Assembly (NCBI GenBank): GCA_020746835.1
Contig: JAGPNK010000004.1
Location: forward strand, 1-64,000
From: Stachybotrys elegans
Taxonomy: Eukaryota; Ascomycota; Sordariomycetes; Hypocreales; Stachybotryaceae
DNA length: 64,000 nucleotides
Reading direction: 5' to 3'
The notes beneath the pieces were generated by a model. It searched no databases. It saw only the letters and a program-made list of their open reading frames with translations, and had not been told where the DNA came from. The number at the start of each line of letters is the position of its first letter. Position 1 is the first letter of the stretch. A program made the position numbers and the translations under genes. Shown here in pieces: positions 1 to 9,980 of this stretch.

Positions 1-1873
1 TAATGTATTGCCCTCATACCATGCTTGTCCCTCCGGCATACAAGATCCGTGGAGCCATGTCTGTCAAGAAACGTCAAGATGTGGTCTTCGCACATGGATG
101 GGTTGTTCAAAAGAATGTGCTGCATTGTCATCAGTATAGCCATTCTCTCCTGCATACCGCCGTAGAAAGACTCACCAATGCAGTCCGCCCCCCATTGTCC
201 ACGGCAAAGACGTCCGCCTTGTATGCCGGCATCTTCAAGAAGAATGATGTCCCGTGAAACCAGACATCTTTCCGTGGGACGTGGGCGTTTCCAGCAAGTA
301 GGTAGGCAGCCTTCAGTACTCTTGCATTGCATGCTGCATGTAAAACAGTCCTGCCGTGCGGATCGCGAAGGTTGAAGTTGACGTTGTCACCATACTCAAA
401 AAAGACTTCCAAACAGGATACAGCGCAGCACACTCTCTCGAACAATGCGTGCATTAGTGGGTATTTGCTGGGAGGCGCAGCGCGATGATATCCCCGATCG
501 ATGAAGAGGCGGATCAGCTGGTGACGCACTCCTCTGGCGTCTCTCATCTGGAACCGGGTCTGGCCTGGCTTAAGCTGCAGCTGCAGAAGACGGTCGGCCC
601 TAGGCACTTCCACATTTGTTCGATGAGAACCAGTGAATGCTGTCCATTTCTGAAGGCTCTCAAGGCTTAATAGTAGCCGTTTGTCGGGTGATGGATTTGC
701 GTGTAACTGCAAACGCTGCATCACGTTGTACACATCTTCAACCGAATGCGGTGGCTTTTCTAGGTCTACCAACGGCTTCACTCCCGTCAGGCTATCGATG
801 AGTGATCGAGCGTACTGAAATGGTCCCCCGGCGTGGACGGGAAGCGCTGTGAAGATGTCTCGAGCAATTGCATTCCGCACCTCGACGAGATCGTGGTCTG
901 GCAAAGCGGTACGCAACCGGTAGTCAATGAGATGCTTGATATCAGATCGCATGCGCTCCTCAATATCCAACTGCAGAGCCGACGTAGCCAGTGTCGACCT
1001 TCTGATTTCTTCTCGAGTTCGACTAGTAGCCAGGACCTTGATGCTCTTGGGCCGGAGGGTCGCGATATGGTGTAGCCTGGTGGTGATGGTGTTGGTGTGG
1101 GGCAATTCAACTTGGTCAAGGCCGTCGACAATACAATAGACTGTGGGATGGGAGAGGAGACTGGCAAGTACAAACTCCCACAGGGCTTCATCGGTCAAAT
1201 CGCTGGGTTGCCGCTGAATGAAGCGTCGGAACTCCTCCTGGCAGTAGGCACTATGGAGCAGTAACGCGACGAGCCAGCTCATGGTCAGAGACATAGGTGA
1301 CTGTTTTGAGGATCCAGGTCGGAAGAAAAAGTATAGCACAACAGCATCTGGTTCCTTCTTGTGGAGATGAGCGATCATAGAAGCCACCAAGACGGACTTT
1401 CCGGTTCCGGCCAGACCTTCAATGAAAAGGGTGGCCGGGCCAAGCGAGTCATGCCAGGAGTGATAGGCTTTGGTGTCGGTCAGCCATAGAGCTGTACTTG
1501 GGGTTTGATACGAAAGGCGGCGATCCAGCTCTTCCTTTTCCGATAGGTGGCCTGCCTGAGCCAGCCATGACGTCAAGGCATGCGGGTCGGCAAAGGAATC
1601 TGAGTTGGTGTCCTTGGAGTGCTCGAGGTCCTTCACGATGCTGTCTGCCAATGTCCTGCATGACGAAGATCGGGAACTGGCAGAAAAGGATGCTCTTTCT
1701 TCTCTTTGTTGAACAGCGCCAGACTGGAGCACCCTGTGGACCAGGTCCTGATAGGTGGAGTTGACATCACAGCCAGAGGCCGACTGAAGGGTTGAAGTTT
1801 CCGCAGAAGCTGCCTCGACCTTGGAGGTCTTCTTAGATGAAGAGACTGCCTCGAAAGCAAAGGATGTCTCCAT
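1..1873 (-). CDS. NACHT-ankyrin NLR-like protein, 3' end beyond window
   Basis: Predicted fungal NOD-like (STAND) ATPase of the kind linked to non-self recognition. An N-terminal region of about 120 residues precedes a NACHT-type NTPase with Walker A GLAGTGKS (residues 153-160) and a Walker B-like VYCIVDGLDQ (about 245-254). Ankyrin-type repeats begin near residue 500 (DPHGRTVLHAACNARV). The open frame appears to stop at 131, but a donor GTGAGT at 175 and an acceptor CAG at 120 define a 56-bp intron with a CTGAT branch site. Splicing joins GGRTAL to HILLNNPS, restoring the ankyrin consensus GxTALH, and the frame stays open to base 1. Start chosen at 1873, the first ATG. The gene is therefore partial only because of the window edge. 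Family assignment is confident; a role in incompatibility is inferred from the family. Confidence 0.85.
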
Positions 1874-3199
1874 CCCAGATACGACGTGATTGGGGTAATG
1901 GAAGAATAAGAGCCTCTAGTGTTCGTCAAAATTGCTTCTGGATTTTCATAGCACGGGCGGCAGTCGAGTGGATGGGACGACGGGTTTAACTATCGCCGCG
2001 GAATTGTCGGCAGGATATGAGCGATATTCAGTAAGTGGGACAACATACTTTTCTGGATTTGCATATTTGACATGGCATTTAATATACCACAGAAGGAGAT
2101 GGACGGAAGGTGTCTCACACAAAAGGCGTACTTACTACGCGCTGATCGTCGGAATAAGGGAAATGACTCTTCCAATAGGGGTAAAGCAGTCTGCATTTCC
2201 CGTCTGCAGTTATCCCTCATAAGAATGACCTCATAATGATTGCAATTGAGACATGCTGCAGAAAGTTCGCGACTGCATCCGCTTCATAAAGACTTTCACT
2301 TTACCTACATATAGAGACCCATATGAAGTTTATGTCACACTTCTCTTTATCTATCACTGTGCTAGTCGCTGGAGAAATTAGCACCAACGTATACCAAGCG
2401 CACAATCAATCATGACTGATGGGTAAGCCTGGAATGGAAGGGTTTCATTGCTAAAACCCTGTGAGACCGTGTCTTTGCGTCGCGGGATAACAACACGCAA
2501 CCGGCAACCTACCACAAATACTCTTAGGTTTGATTGGATACTTGCTCAAGTCAATCATCGTTTCAAGTTGTACGGAAGCTATTCCGCGAGACCCTCATTT
2601 CCCGTAAAAGCCTAGGGTGTCCTATCGGGATGGCATTTAATGGGTTATCTGATAGCCCTTAGCCTGGCATCTTGCCACCTTTCATTTCTTTGCGAGCTGG
2701 TCAATCCCATATACCCGCATCCTGGAAGCTCACGTGCGCGTAATGGGATAGGTCCTTCTTTTTCAGCTCCCGATGTAAGATCTTGGGTTGCCGGTGTCCG
2801 TTACTCCGTGCGTGCTCCCTGCATCCAATATTAAGCCTCAGAAAATTTCGAATATGTCTTTCATTCCGAACCTATTTAAATATCCTCTTGGCGTGGGGGT
2901 CATTGCCCATTATCTTCCACCAAGATTATAGATAACTATGCACCGATGCCGGGTTACTTCCGTTCAGAGACATTTACATGTGGCCTGGTTATTAGAAAAA
3001 CGCCTCGCCCCTAGCCCGTCAGTATCTAGACGCGTGGGATTCCAATCTGTCCAAACTCCCTGGCGTTGATGAGACATGACGGATTTACACATGCAGCATT
3101 TCGGTCCGACGCGATGGTCTAGTAGGATTGATAATGATACCTTCGTGACTTTTTTTTCTTCTTTCTCACTGCTTCTTTGTCACTCGTCTTCAAGTAATC
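1874..3199. other. intergenic region
   Basis: About 1.3 kb between the divergently transcribed NACHT-ankyrin gene and the prenyltransferase gene. I see no convincing coding sequence, repeat or RNA gene. It must hold both promoters. A pyrimidine-rich tract (3150-3190) lies just upstream of the prenyltransferase start, as is common in fungal promoters. Confidence 0.5.
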
Positions 3200-4288
3200 A
3201 TGGCACAAAAAACGACACTTGGCGCGTTCAATGCGATTTGGCCGAAGCTCAGGGCCGCTCTCCTTGAAGAGGCCGAAGAAGAGCTCTCACCAGAAGAGCT
3301 AGAGGCATATAGCACCGTACGTCTCCTTGCCGATTCCAATAATTGCATGCTCACAAATGCGCAGAATCTTCAACACAACCCCTTAGGCGGGAAATGCAAT
3401 CGGGGCATGTCAGTTCCGGATTCTCTGTCCATTCTCCTCGGCGCGCCGCTCTCGAAAGACGACTTTTTCCAAGCCGCGACATTGGGGTGGATGACGGAGC
3501 TATTCCAAGCCGCATCATTGGTCGCAGATGACATGACAGACCAAAGCATCACCCGCCGGGGCCAACCCTGCTGGTATAAGCAACCGGGAGTGGGGTTGCT
3601 GGCGATTCGCGATGCATTCATGATGGAAATTGCCATCTTTACACTGTTGGAGCGGTTCTTCAGCTCGCACCCGGCTTACGTGGAGATGACGGAGCTTTTC
3701 CAGGAAACCATCTGCCAGACTGAAGTCGGTCAGTTATGTGATTTACTGACAGCCCCAGAGGGCCAAAACAATCTACACAACTTCAGCATGGAGAAGTATC
3801 GCTTCATCGTGGCCTACAAGACATCGTACTACAGCTTCTACCTGCCAGTTGCTCTTGCGTTGCACATGTGCAACCTGGCCACACCTAAGAATCTGAGCCA
3901 GGCAGAAAAGATTCTTATCCAGATGGGGGAATATTTCCAGATTCAAGACGACTACCTTGACAACTTTGCACCACCAAAGAGCCTGGGTAAGGTTGGGACA
4001 GATATTGTCGATAACAAATGTTCCTGGTTGGTGAACCAAGCTCTCCTGGTAGCAACACCGGGACAGCGACAGATTCTCAGCGAGAATTATGGTCGCAAGA
4101 ATAAGTTCAAGGAAGCAATTATCAAGAGGCTGTATGATGACATGGAACTCGAGCAGCGCTTCAGAGACTACGAGGAATCACGAGTGTTGGAGATAAGAGA
4201 GATGATCAAATCAGTGGATGAAAGCGAGGGACTGAAAAAGGAGGTGTTTGAAGTCTTTTTAGCCAAGATCTATCGCCGCCAGAAATAA
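3200..4288 (+). CDS. FPP-synthase-like isoprenyl diphosphate synthase with altered chain-length residues
   Basis: Trans-prenyltransferase condensing IPP with allylic diphosphates. Exon 1 is 3200-3316, a 48-bp intron is 3317-3364, and exon 2 is 3365-4288; the product is 346 residues, the usual FPP synthase length. Visible family motifs are [11 protein letters not shown] (about 46-56), the first aspartate motif DDMTD (94-98), [17 protein letters not shown], and the second motif DDYLD followed by GKVGTDI. The two residues 5 and 4 positions before the first Asp, aromatic (FF/YF) in true FPP synthases, are Ala89 and Ser90. In avian FPP synthase the same substitutions lengthen the product, so a C20 or longer product is plausible. 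A GPP synthase is an alternative, since fungal FPPS paralogues with that activity exist. It neighbours a heme-peroxidase relic, so it may be a specialised-metabolism paralogue and not the housekeeping enzyme. Confidence 0.9.
   Translation: MAQKTTLGAFNAIWPKLRAALLEEAEEELSPEELEAYSTVRLLADSNNCMLTNAQNLQHNPLGGKCNRGMSVPDSLSILLGAPLSKDDFFQAATLGWMTELFQAASLVADDMTDQSITRRGQPCWYKQPGVGLLAIRDAFMMEIAIFTLLERFFSSHPAYVEMTELFQETICQTEVGQLCDLLTAPEGQNNLHNFSMEKYRFIVAYKTSYYSFYLPVALALHMCNLATPKNLSQAEKILIQMGEYFQIQDDYLDNFAPPKSLGKVGTDIVDNKCSWLVNQALLVATPGQRQILSENYGRKNKFKEAIIKRLYDDMELEQRFRDYEESRVLEIREMIKSVDESEGLKKEVFEVFLAKIYRRQK
3317..3364 (+). other. 48-bp in-frame intron of the prenyltransferase
   Basis: The donor is GTACGT and the acceptor GCGCAG. 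The length is a multiple of three and contains no stop, so an unspliced transcript would encode a 362-residue protein. Removing it gives AYST joined to [10 protein letters not shown], which matches the family; retention inserts 16 residues with no family counterpart. Confidence 0.75.
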
Positions 4289-4633
4289 TTAACTGGCTTG
4301 AGTATCTGAAGATTCTCGGCTACGCGCATATATCAAGGACAGGTGGAAATGTATTAGATATAGAGAACACAGCTGTGTGCCACTGAAGTACAGTGTATTG
4401 GTAGAGTGTGTGACCAAAGGAGGTGATTCTTCTTGATACAAAATGTTAAGAATACAGCCAATTTTGGGTTTATGCGTTGGTTAGCCTCGTGGTGATAAAA
4501 AGCCGCCTGGCAAAGCCAGAGCGCATAATGTACGCAATATTGGCCGCATCCCAGGCCGGTGCTGCTGCTTCTCACTGACGTTGGACTCGATGGCGAGGGA
4601 GGTGATTTGCTACAAACTCCATTCAGCAGGCGG

Positions 4634-5295
4634 TCAGATGCTCAGGGAAGAATCGGAGTTTACCACGATCGATGGTCTGAGTGATTCTCTATTCCTCGGC
4701 TCCCAGCCGTCCGGAAAGCGCTCTTCAGTAAGCCAGACTCGCACGTCTTTGGAATTATCGCCCAAGATCGAGCACATGAGCCCGCCGTTTGCTGAGGTTA
4801 AGGAGATGGATGTGGTGATATGTCTCCCATCGCGCGGCAATATATCTGGACCGTGCATGTTAATGAAAGACAACCCATGAATAGTTGCGCTGCTATGTAC
4901 CGTGGCCGGCAAGGTTGTTCAACCTGCATGAAATATGTACATCGTGAGTGTATGTAAAGCAGCAATGTGCGGGTCGAGGACACATACCCTAGACCGGGGG
5001 ACCGGATCTCTCTTCCGGTAGGGGCCATGTACTTCGGCCAGACACCATGTCCCGGGCAGCGGCGAGACACAACGCTCCCGGCACGACGGCTGGCCAAGAG
5101 AAGATTGACGAGCTATAAGTAATATCATAAGGCCTAAGGATTGTCCAGTGCGCAATGGTGTAGAGGACCACTTACGCTGTAGAATACAACGCGGATCTGG
5201 AGCCAAATAATAGAGATGAGATAAGGAGCAAGGACTATCAGTAAACTAATGAGCCTTTTACAGATGCCCAAAAAGATGGTAAACAAGTTGGCCAT
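4634..5295 (-). pseudogene. chloroperoxidase-family (heme-thiolate peroxidase) relic, internally deleted
   Basis: Four exons can be joined: 5295-5176, 5112-4988, 4923-4901 and 4845-4634, with introns of 63, 64 and 55 bp, giving an uninterrupted 159-residue frame. The N-terminus (residues 1-40) is a hydrophobic anchor. Next comes WPKYMAPTGREIRSPG and then LNNLAGHDILPRDGRHIT, the signature of fungal chloroperoxidase-like proteins (typically PCPxLNxLANHGxLPRDGR). The C-terminus EERFPDGWEPR also fits the family. Two things are missing: the heme-ligating Cys of the PCP motif is replaced (SPGLGLNN), and some 100 residues of the middle, including the catalytic acid region, are absent. The frame is open, so a minigene product is possible, but I expect no peroxidase activity. 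Family call by recalled motif similarity. Confidence 0.6.
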
Positions 5296-6815
5296 GGTGA
5301 GAGAAGAACGCTATGTGCTGGAATGGGGAATGGTTGAGGATAAGGCAGACAAGAAGATCTGAATTGCAGAGGCTATATATACCATAGGAACACGGAACAT
5401 TACCCCGAAAGCGGGATCCGGCGCCGTTTCCGCCCATAAAGTCTTCCCCTGCCTTTCTTCTTGCAGCTGAGACAACTTAGGAGCCATGAATCCGGATGCA
5501 AGAAAACGTCAGCGGCAGAGCTAGGGCTATGGTTCGCTATCTTATTATATATGCAAGACAGGCCGGATGGAGAGGGGCTGTTTCTCAGCGTAAGTATTGA
5601 TTGCGTTGGATTTGGAGCATGCCTGGTCAAGATGGCAATCTGGCAGCGTTAAACATGGAATCGGGACACCGGCGCCCGTTCCTACGGGAATACTCGTGAC
5701 TTCACTGAATAGAACGCGACCAACGAATATCCATCATGATTTTGTCGATAAATTGTTCTAGAGCCCTAACATTTTTACCGCCTTTTGTTTAATGCAGGTC
5801 GAGGCGACTGGAACCGTCCGGCCCAAGTCGGGCATCTTGAAGGATATGCTCGAACTCAAAGCTCTCAATAGAAAGAGAAAAAGGATGGAAATAATCTAGA
5901 GCAACCAACGTTTCATAAGGTAAGCATATGCAATATTGAGAGAAAATTCCTGGATAACCCACCAGAGGTCAATCAGATCGTATGGAAAGATAACAGCCAC
6001 GTGTTGTTCGTTTCAACTGTATATACGGGCGACGAGTTTACTGTACAAAAACGACGGCTTAAGGCTTTGTCCGGCCTCATTGAGGAGAAGTTTTGTGACG
6101 ATAATATACAGGACCTTGATTACCGTCTGTTGCCACCAACTATAGCGATTTGACGAACGCCGTAGATATAAGTGATCAATATTGTGCTCAGAAAACAACA
6201 GATCACAGGGAGCAACGTGGTGCCGCTTGTGTCCTTGCTTGGTCACTTCATTTGTCAGTTGCTGTCGGAATTGTCTATTGCAAGGCTCGGTGACCCCTCT
6301 TGCAAGCAAAGCAGGACTCAAGCTGAGTGGCTCAACGAATTGTTAGTGAATTTTGCGTTTGGTACAGCCCAAAGGGGATTTCATGTCAGAGATATAGAGC
6401 TGGGGACGAAGTCGCGCCTTTCCGATAACGTGATCGCGTCAAAAGGTCAAATTCCGGTTGTCTTGCATGCTAAGGCATACAAGTTGGGCATCGTTAAAGA
6501 AGTCGGGCATTGGGATGCCTAATCATCCGGCAATTTCATGAACCAACATCGCCGGCAGCGTCGGACAGAGACTCAGAACCCAGACAAGGTGGAGATGTGA
6601 GTAATGCAAGGTAGCGATTTGCAAGACTCAGGAATGCTGCTACATCTACCATAGGCAAATTCTGCCGGTTGCGGAGGTTACGGGATTTTGTGGATTGTTT
6701 TAGTTTTCTATTGGACATTTCCCTTGATGATACTGAACACAGTCAATGAGATACATGCCTGGTAGTTGGATCCTTCCTATGGTCCAAACGGGCCGATGGC
6801 GTACCCCTAGACATG
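5296..6815. other. intergenic region
   Basis: About 1.5 kb with scattered short open frames on both strands that show no recognisable domain and no consistent splicing. I see nothing supportable here. Confidence 0.5.
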
Positions 6816-7276
6816 TCAATGAGCATTGTATGTCTCACACTGCATTCCAAGTTCTTTCGCGCTGTACACATTCTTGCGATACTGCCGGTGGTTGATGACC
6901 TCAACGTGGTTTCCATTGTCTGTCGCCACCATGCCGTTACCAAAGGTATTCTTGTCGATCAAGATGTGCTCATCGGGTTCAAGCACTTCAATGCAATACG
7001 GGTGGCCAACAATGGCTATAAGACCGTCGGAATCGTTGTATAAGAACATGGCAATGCCGTCAAAGTCAACCAACTTGTTGGACTCGGGTATGGGGGAGTC
7101 GGCTGAGGTGGTAGGAATGTTGCTGCGTGTTCCAGTACTCCCAAAACTGCTCCTGCATGTAACTAGTGACGCTTCACATAGGTGACCATCTGCAAAAGGC
7201 CAGTGTTAGACACATTAAGGGTGACCGATAAGGGCGGTATGGCCACGGCGACCACTACAGACAACAGCCGAGCCAT
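6816..7276 (-). pseudogene. EthD-domain protein pseudogene (paralogue of the gene at 53,894)
   Basis: Reading from the ATG at 7276, the start MARLLSVVVAVA and then LQMVTYVKRH match the intact paralogue at 53,894-54,566 (MARLLSVLALTV and MQMVTYVKRH). A TAG stop follows KRH directly. In another frame QEQFWEYWNTQ continues the homology, then a deletion removes the middle, including the intron-bearing part. The C-terminal half (VDFDGIAMFLYNDSDG, EPDEHILIDKNTFGNGMVAT) is again well preserved, in the frame ending at 6816. So the gene is full length at both ends but broken by one stop, at least one frameshift and one internal deletion. Confidence 0.8.
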
Positions 7277-8249
7277 TGATTTGAGTTGGCATACTGGTCC
7301 TAGAACAGTCAAATGGAAGTCAAAGCAGATGCGCAGATCTTACAGAAGACCGTGAGATCGCAGGGAAACGCCAGGAGCAGCGATCAAGGTAATTAAACTG
7401 GCCAATCCCCTTCTTGGCTGTTGCCAACCAACTAGTTTTGAATCAAAGGTGATTCGCGGGGCACTGGTAACGAGGAGTGTAACCCCTGCTGGAGCGTGAC
7501 AAGACGTACCAAATGCACAAGCACCCCTCAAGAATTATTGCATTATCTCTTTTGGACTAATCAGTGCCAACAAAGGGCCGTCCTCTGCAGCTCACTGCAT
7601 GTTACTGCGCCTAAGCATTGCCAGTCAACCCCGCATTCAGGTGAGCTTACTGAAATAATGATAGACAATAAAGGTCATGAGTATGACCCTCCACAAGTTG
7701 TAGAGTACGTGAATATACCGAATACCCATGAATAATACTCACAAGAGGCCAGGAAGCTTGATATGCATTGTCCCAGCTAAGGTCCCGCACCATCTTGTAA
7801 GAGATACTCTATTGAGTAATCCTTTTATATTACTCTTGATGGCGAGGAGAGCGACCAACCCGGCATATAGTGACTGGAGTCATTATGCGTGAAGGTACAG
7901 AAGACAAGGCTTAGCGCGAAGCATCCCGGCATCCCGAGGAAGTGCTACCAGACGGGCTCAGTGGCTGTTTAATTGGGTAACGCAGAATCTAGTGGTGTCA
8001 CAAGCTGAAGCTGAGGTCAGGTTGGACAGATACATAGTGTCTCTACCTACGCGTCCGGTTTTGATGGTTTCGAAAAACACGGGGCTTCTAGTGAATATTA
8101 TTATTTCTCCCTTTGAGCTGAAATTATCTGTTCTAAACATTCTTACTTTCTCTCTTGATCGAACTGAGCGCCACCTGCAGGTCTGCACGACGAGGATTAT
8201 CATGCCCAGAGGGTTCACCACGTCTACAGTTACATCCCAGGCAAGGTAG
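7277..8249. other. intergenic region
   Basis: Nearly 1 kb without a recognisable gene, ending at the dispersed repeat copy A. Confidence 0.45.
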
Positions 8250-8369
8250 AGAGAGGGGGAGTATGTGCGATTTCCCGTTCGTGTGCCCCAATGGGATACA
8301 TACCAGTGACTTTGAGGAGGCCCCCTCTGACGATAAAGACAATATCAGATCAATAGAGAGGGGGAGTAT
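8250..8369 (-). repeat. dispersed ~90-bp element, copy A, with 15-bp flanking direct repeats
   Basis: The core (about 8265-8354, read on the minus strand) matches the cores near 24.4, 37.7 and 61.6 kb without gaps over about 90 bases. Shared blocks include GTCTTTATCGTCAG, GGGGGCCTCCTCAAAGTCAC and TGTATCCCATTGGGGCA. Identical 15-bp direct repeats AGAGAGGGGGAGTAT sit at 8250-8264 and 8355-8369, exactly bordering the core, as a target-site duplication would. Confidence 0.75.
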
Positions 8370-8627
8370 AGCAGTGATTTGACTCATTGAAACATAATGT
8401 ACTGAAGCAGCATCTGGTAGGGAGATACTGTACAATAGCTAAAACCATTCAATGCAAGATGGCTGCAGGATGGCTCCCTGTATCCAACGGTGTGTGTGGA
8501 GTGAGGAAGCTCTTGCGTCACTTGGCGAGGTGATGGGAGCCAGGTGAAAGGTTCATTTCTATATACTTAGCTGGTGGAAATTCAATCACTCGACATTGGT
8601 GCTCAGAACGTGTCAAGGATGAATCGG

Positions 8628-9980
8628 TCAGTAATAAACCTTCTCGGCCGAAGGATTTATCACCGTTACGGCCTGCTCCCCCGTCACATACTTTACCTCC
8701 CCTGCCAATTCAATCTTGAGCTCCCACAGCAGGGAATGCGAAACACGCACATTTGGCAGCACAAACCCCGCCGGCAGATTGCCCCACCGCGGCGTCTCAG
8801 TATCCAGTCCGCACGGGAACGTCCTTCCCAGATCCAAAGGCGCCGCGTCATCCTGGAGGGGAACAACCAGCGTGCCGACGGCGGCAGGAGCGGGCGGGTT
8901 CTCTTGATGCTGGTCGTTAAATATGTTCATCGCGGCACCCACCTCCTCGGCCTGGGTAAGCGGGATTTCCGGCTTCCAGGAGGCTTTGCCGTGGGTGTAG
9001 TCAATTAGGGGCACCGCGTTTGTGTCGTCCAAGCTTCGGGGAGGGTTGTTGGCCGACATGTATGTCCTGGTGAGTAAGTGTAGCTTGAAACTCTGGACAA
9101 TGGGTTTCTGGGTGGCCTTGGCAATGGACTCGCTCGTTTTGCTCCAGTCCGGCGTGGCGTGGATTTGAAAAGAAAATGGGTTGTTGGTGTCATGGTCGAG
9201 CTGAATCACGGTCGGCGACTTGACGGTCAGCACGAAGGCAAAGGTGGGGATCTTGGATGAACCAAAAAGTCTCTTCGCCTTAACCCTGAAACCTATGCTG
9301 GCGTTTTCCTGCCCCGGGACTAGCCGCGGGGATCGGACGGAAAGGGTCGGCAGTGTTGTGAGGTGAAAGTCAGTGGTGGGCTTGGACGAGGCCGCGGTGC
9401 GTATATTCAAAGACAAGTGTGTGGACCACGATTTGCCCGGCTCAACGCTCAGCTTGGCGTCAATACGATAACCCACGTTCAAATCGGCCGTCTTGCTGAT
9501 CATGTCCACGTGCCGTTTCTCGTATGAGGCCGGAAGAACGAGGGGCGTGTTCTCAGAGCTAAGGGTAGTTTCACCCTGCTTCTCGTCTTCATTATGCGGA
9601 GCAAAGGGCTCCTTTGGAATGGTAATGGTAAACGGGAACTTGGTCCACTGCTGATCATCCGCTGCCCCTGGAATATCCTGGACTGGCCCCTTGAAGATGC
9701 AGACTTGATCGCCTAGCCCGGTAAAGTCGTGCTCCGAGACTGACGACTCCCTTCTTTTGTGGCCGGCGGTGGTGTAGGTCTGAAACACCTTGACACGTGA
9801 GGAGCCAGCGAGCTGGATGGTGACAGTCGCTTCTCCATTCCCGAGAGCTGCGCGGCGCCCGACCCAGCCGGAGAGTGTCTGGCCGGGAAAGTAGTGCTTG
9901 GGCGGGTCATCGCCGAGGCTGATGGTAAGGGAATCATCATTCTTTTCGAGCTGCCGCCGGAGTGACTGGAAGAGCAACAT
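8628..9980 (-). CDS. arrestin-like protein
   Basis: Single-exon gene of 450 residues. The N-terminal half has the arrestin-N layout: LTISLGDDPPKHYFPGQTLSGWVGRR (split here as LTISLGDDPPKHYF then PGQTLSGWVGRR, about residues 18-43), a beta strand TVTIQLAGSSRVKV, and then FPFTITIPKEP and LPASYE near 115-155, followed by NVGYRIDAKL. The C-terminal half is a second all-beta domain ending in VKYVTGEQAVTVINP. Such proteins act as adaptors for ubiquitin ligases on membrane transporters; no PPxY motif is obvious, so an adaptor role is not shown here. The start at 9980 places the arrestin domain at the usual distance from the N-terminus. No neighbour suggests a pathway. Confidence 0.8.
   Translation of the reverse strand: MLLFQSLRRQLEKNDDSLTISLGDDPPKHYFPGQTLSGWVGRRAALGNGEATVTIQLAGSSRVKVFQTYTTAGHKRRESSVSEHDFTGLGDQVCIFKGPVQDIPGAADDQQWTKFPFTITIPKEPFAPHNEDEKQGETTLSSENTPLVLPASYEKRHVDMISKTADLNVGYRIDAKLSVEPGKSWSTHLSLNIRTAASSKPTTDFHLTTLPTLSVRSPRLVPGQENASIGFRVKAKRLFGSSKIPTFAFVLTVKSPTVIQLDHDTNNPFSFQIHATPDWSKTSESIAKATQKPIVQSFKLHLLTRTYMSANNPPRSLDDTNAVPLIDYTHGKASWKPEIPLTQAEEVGAAMNIFNDQHQENPPAPAAVGTLVVPLQDDAAPLDLGRTFPCGLDTETPRWGNLPAGFVLPNVRVSHSLLWELKIELAGEVKYVTGEQAVTVINPSAEKVYY

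Noticed and set aside
6172..6522. 116-residue plus-strand open frame
   Set aside because: No recognisable motif, no splice partner and an overlapping opposite-strand frame of similar quality.
8264..8358. Small element as a C/D snoRNA or introner
   Set aside because: No proper C and D box pair with a terminal stem, and the ends are not GT/AG in either orientation.
8250..8369. Reading the shared peptide SKSLVYIPLGHTNxKSH in two copies of the small element as a protein domain
   Set aside because: It arises only because the nucleotide repeat is conserved; other copies are not open in that frame.
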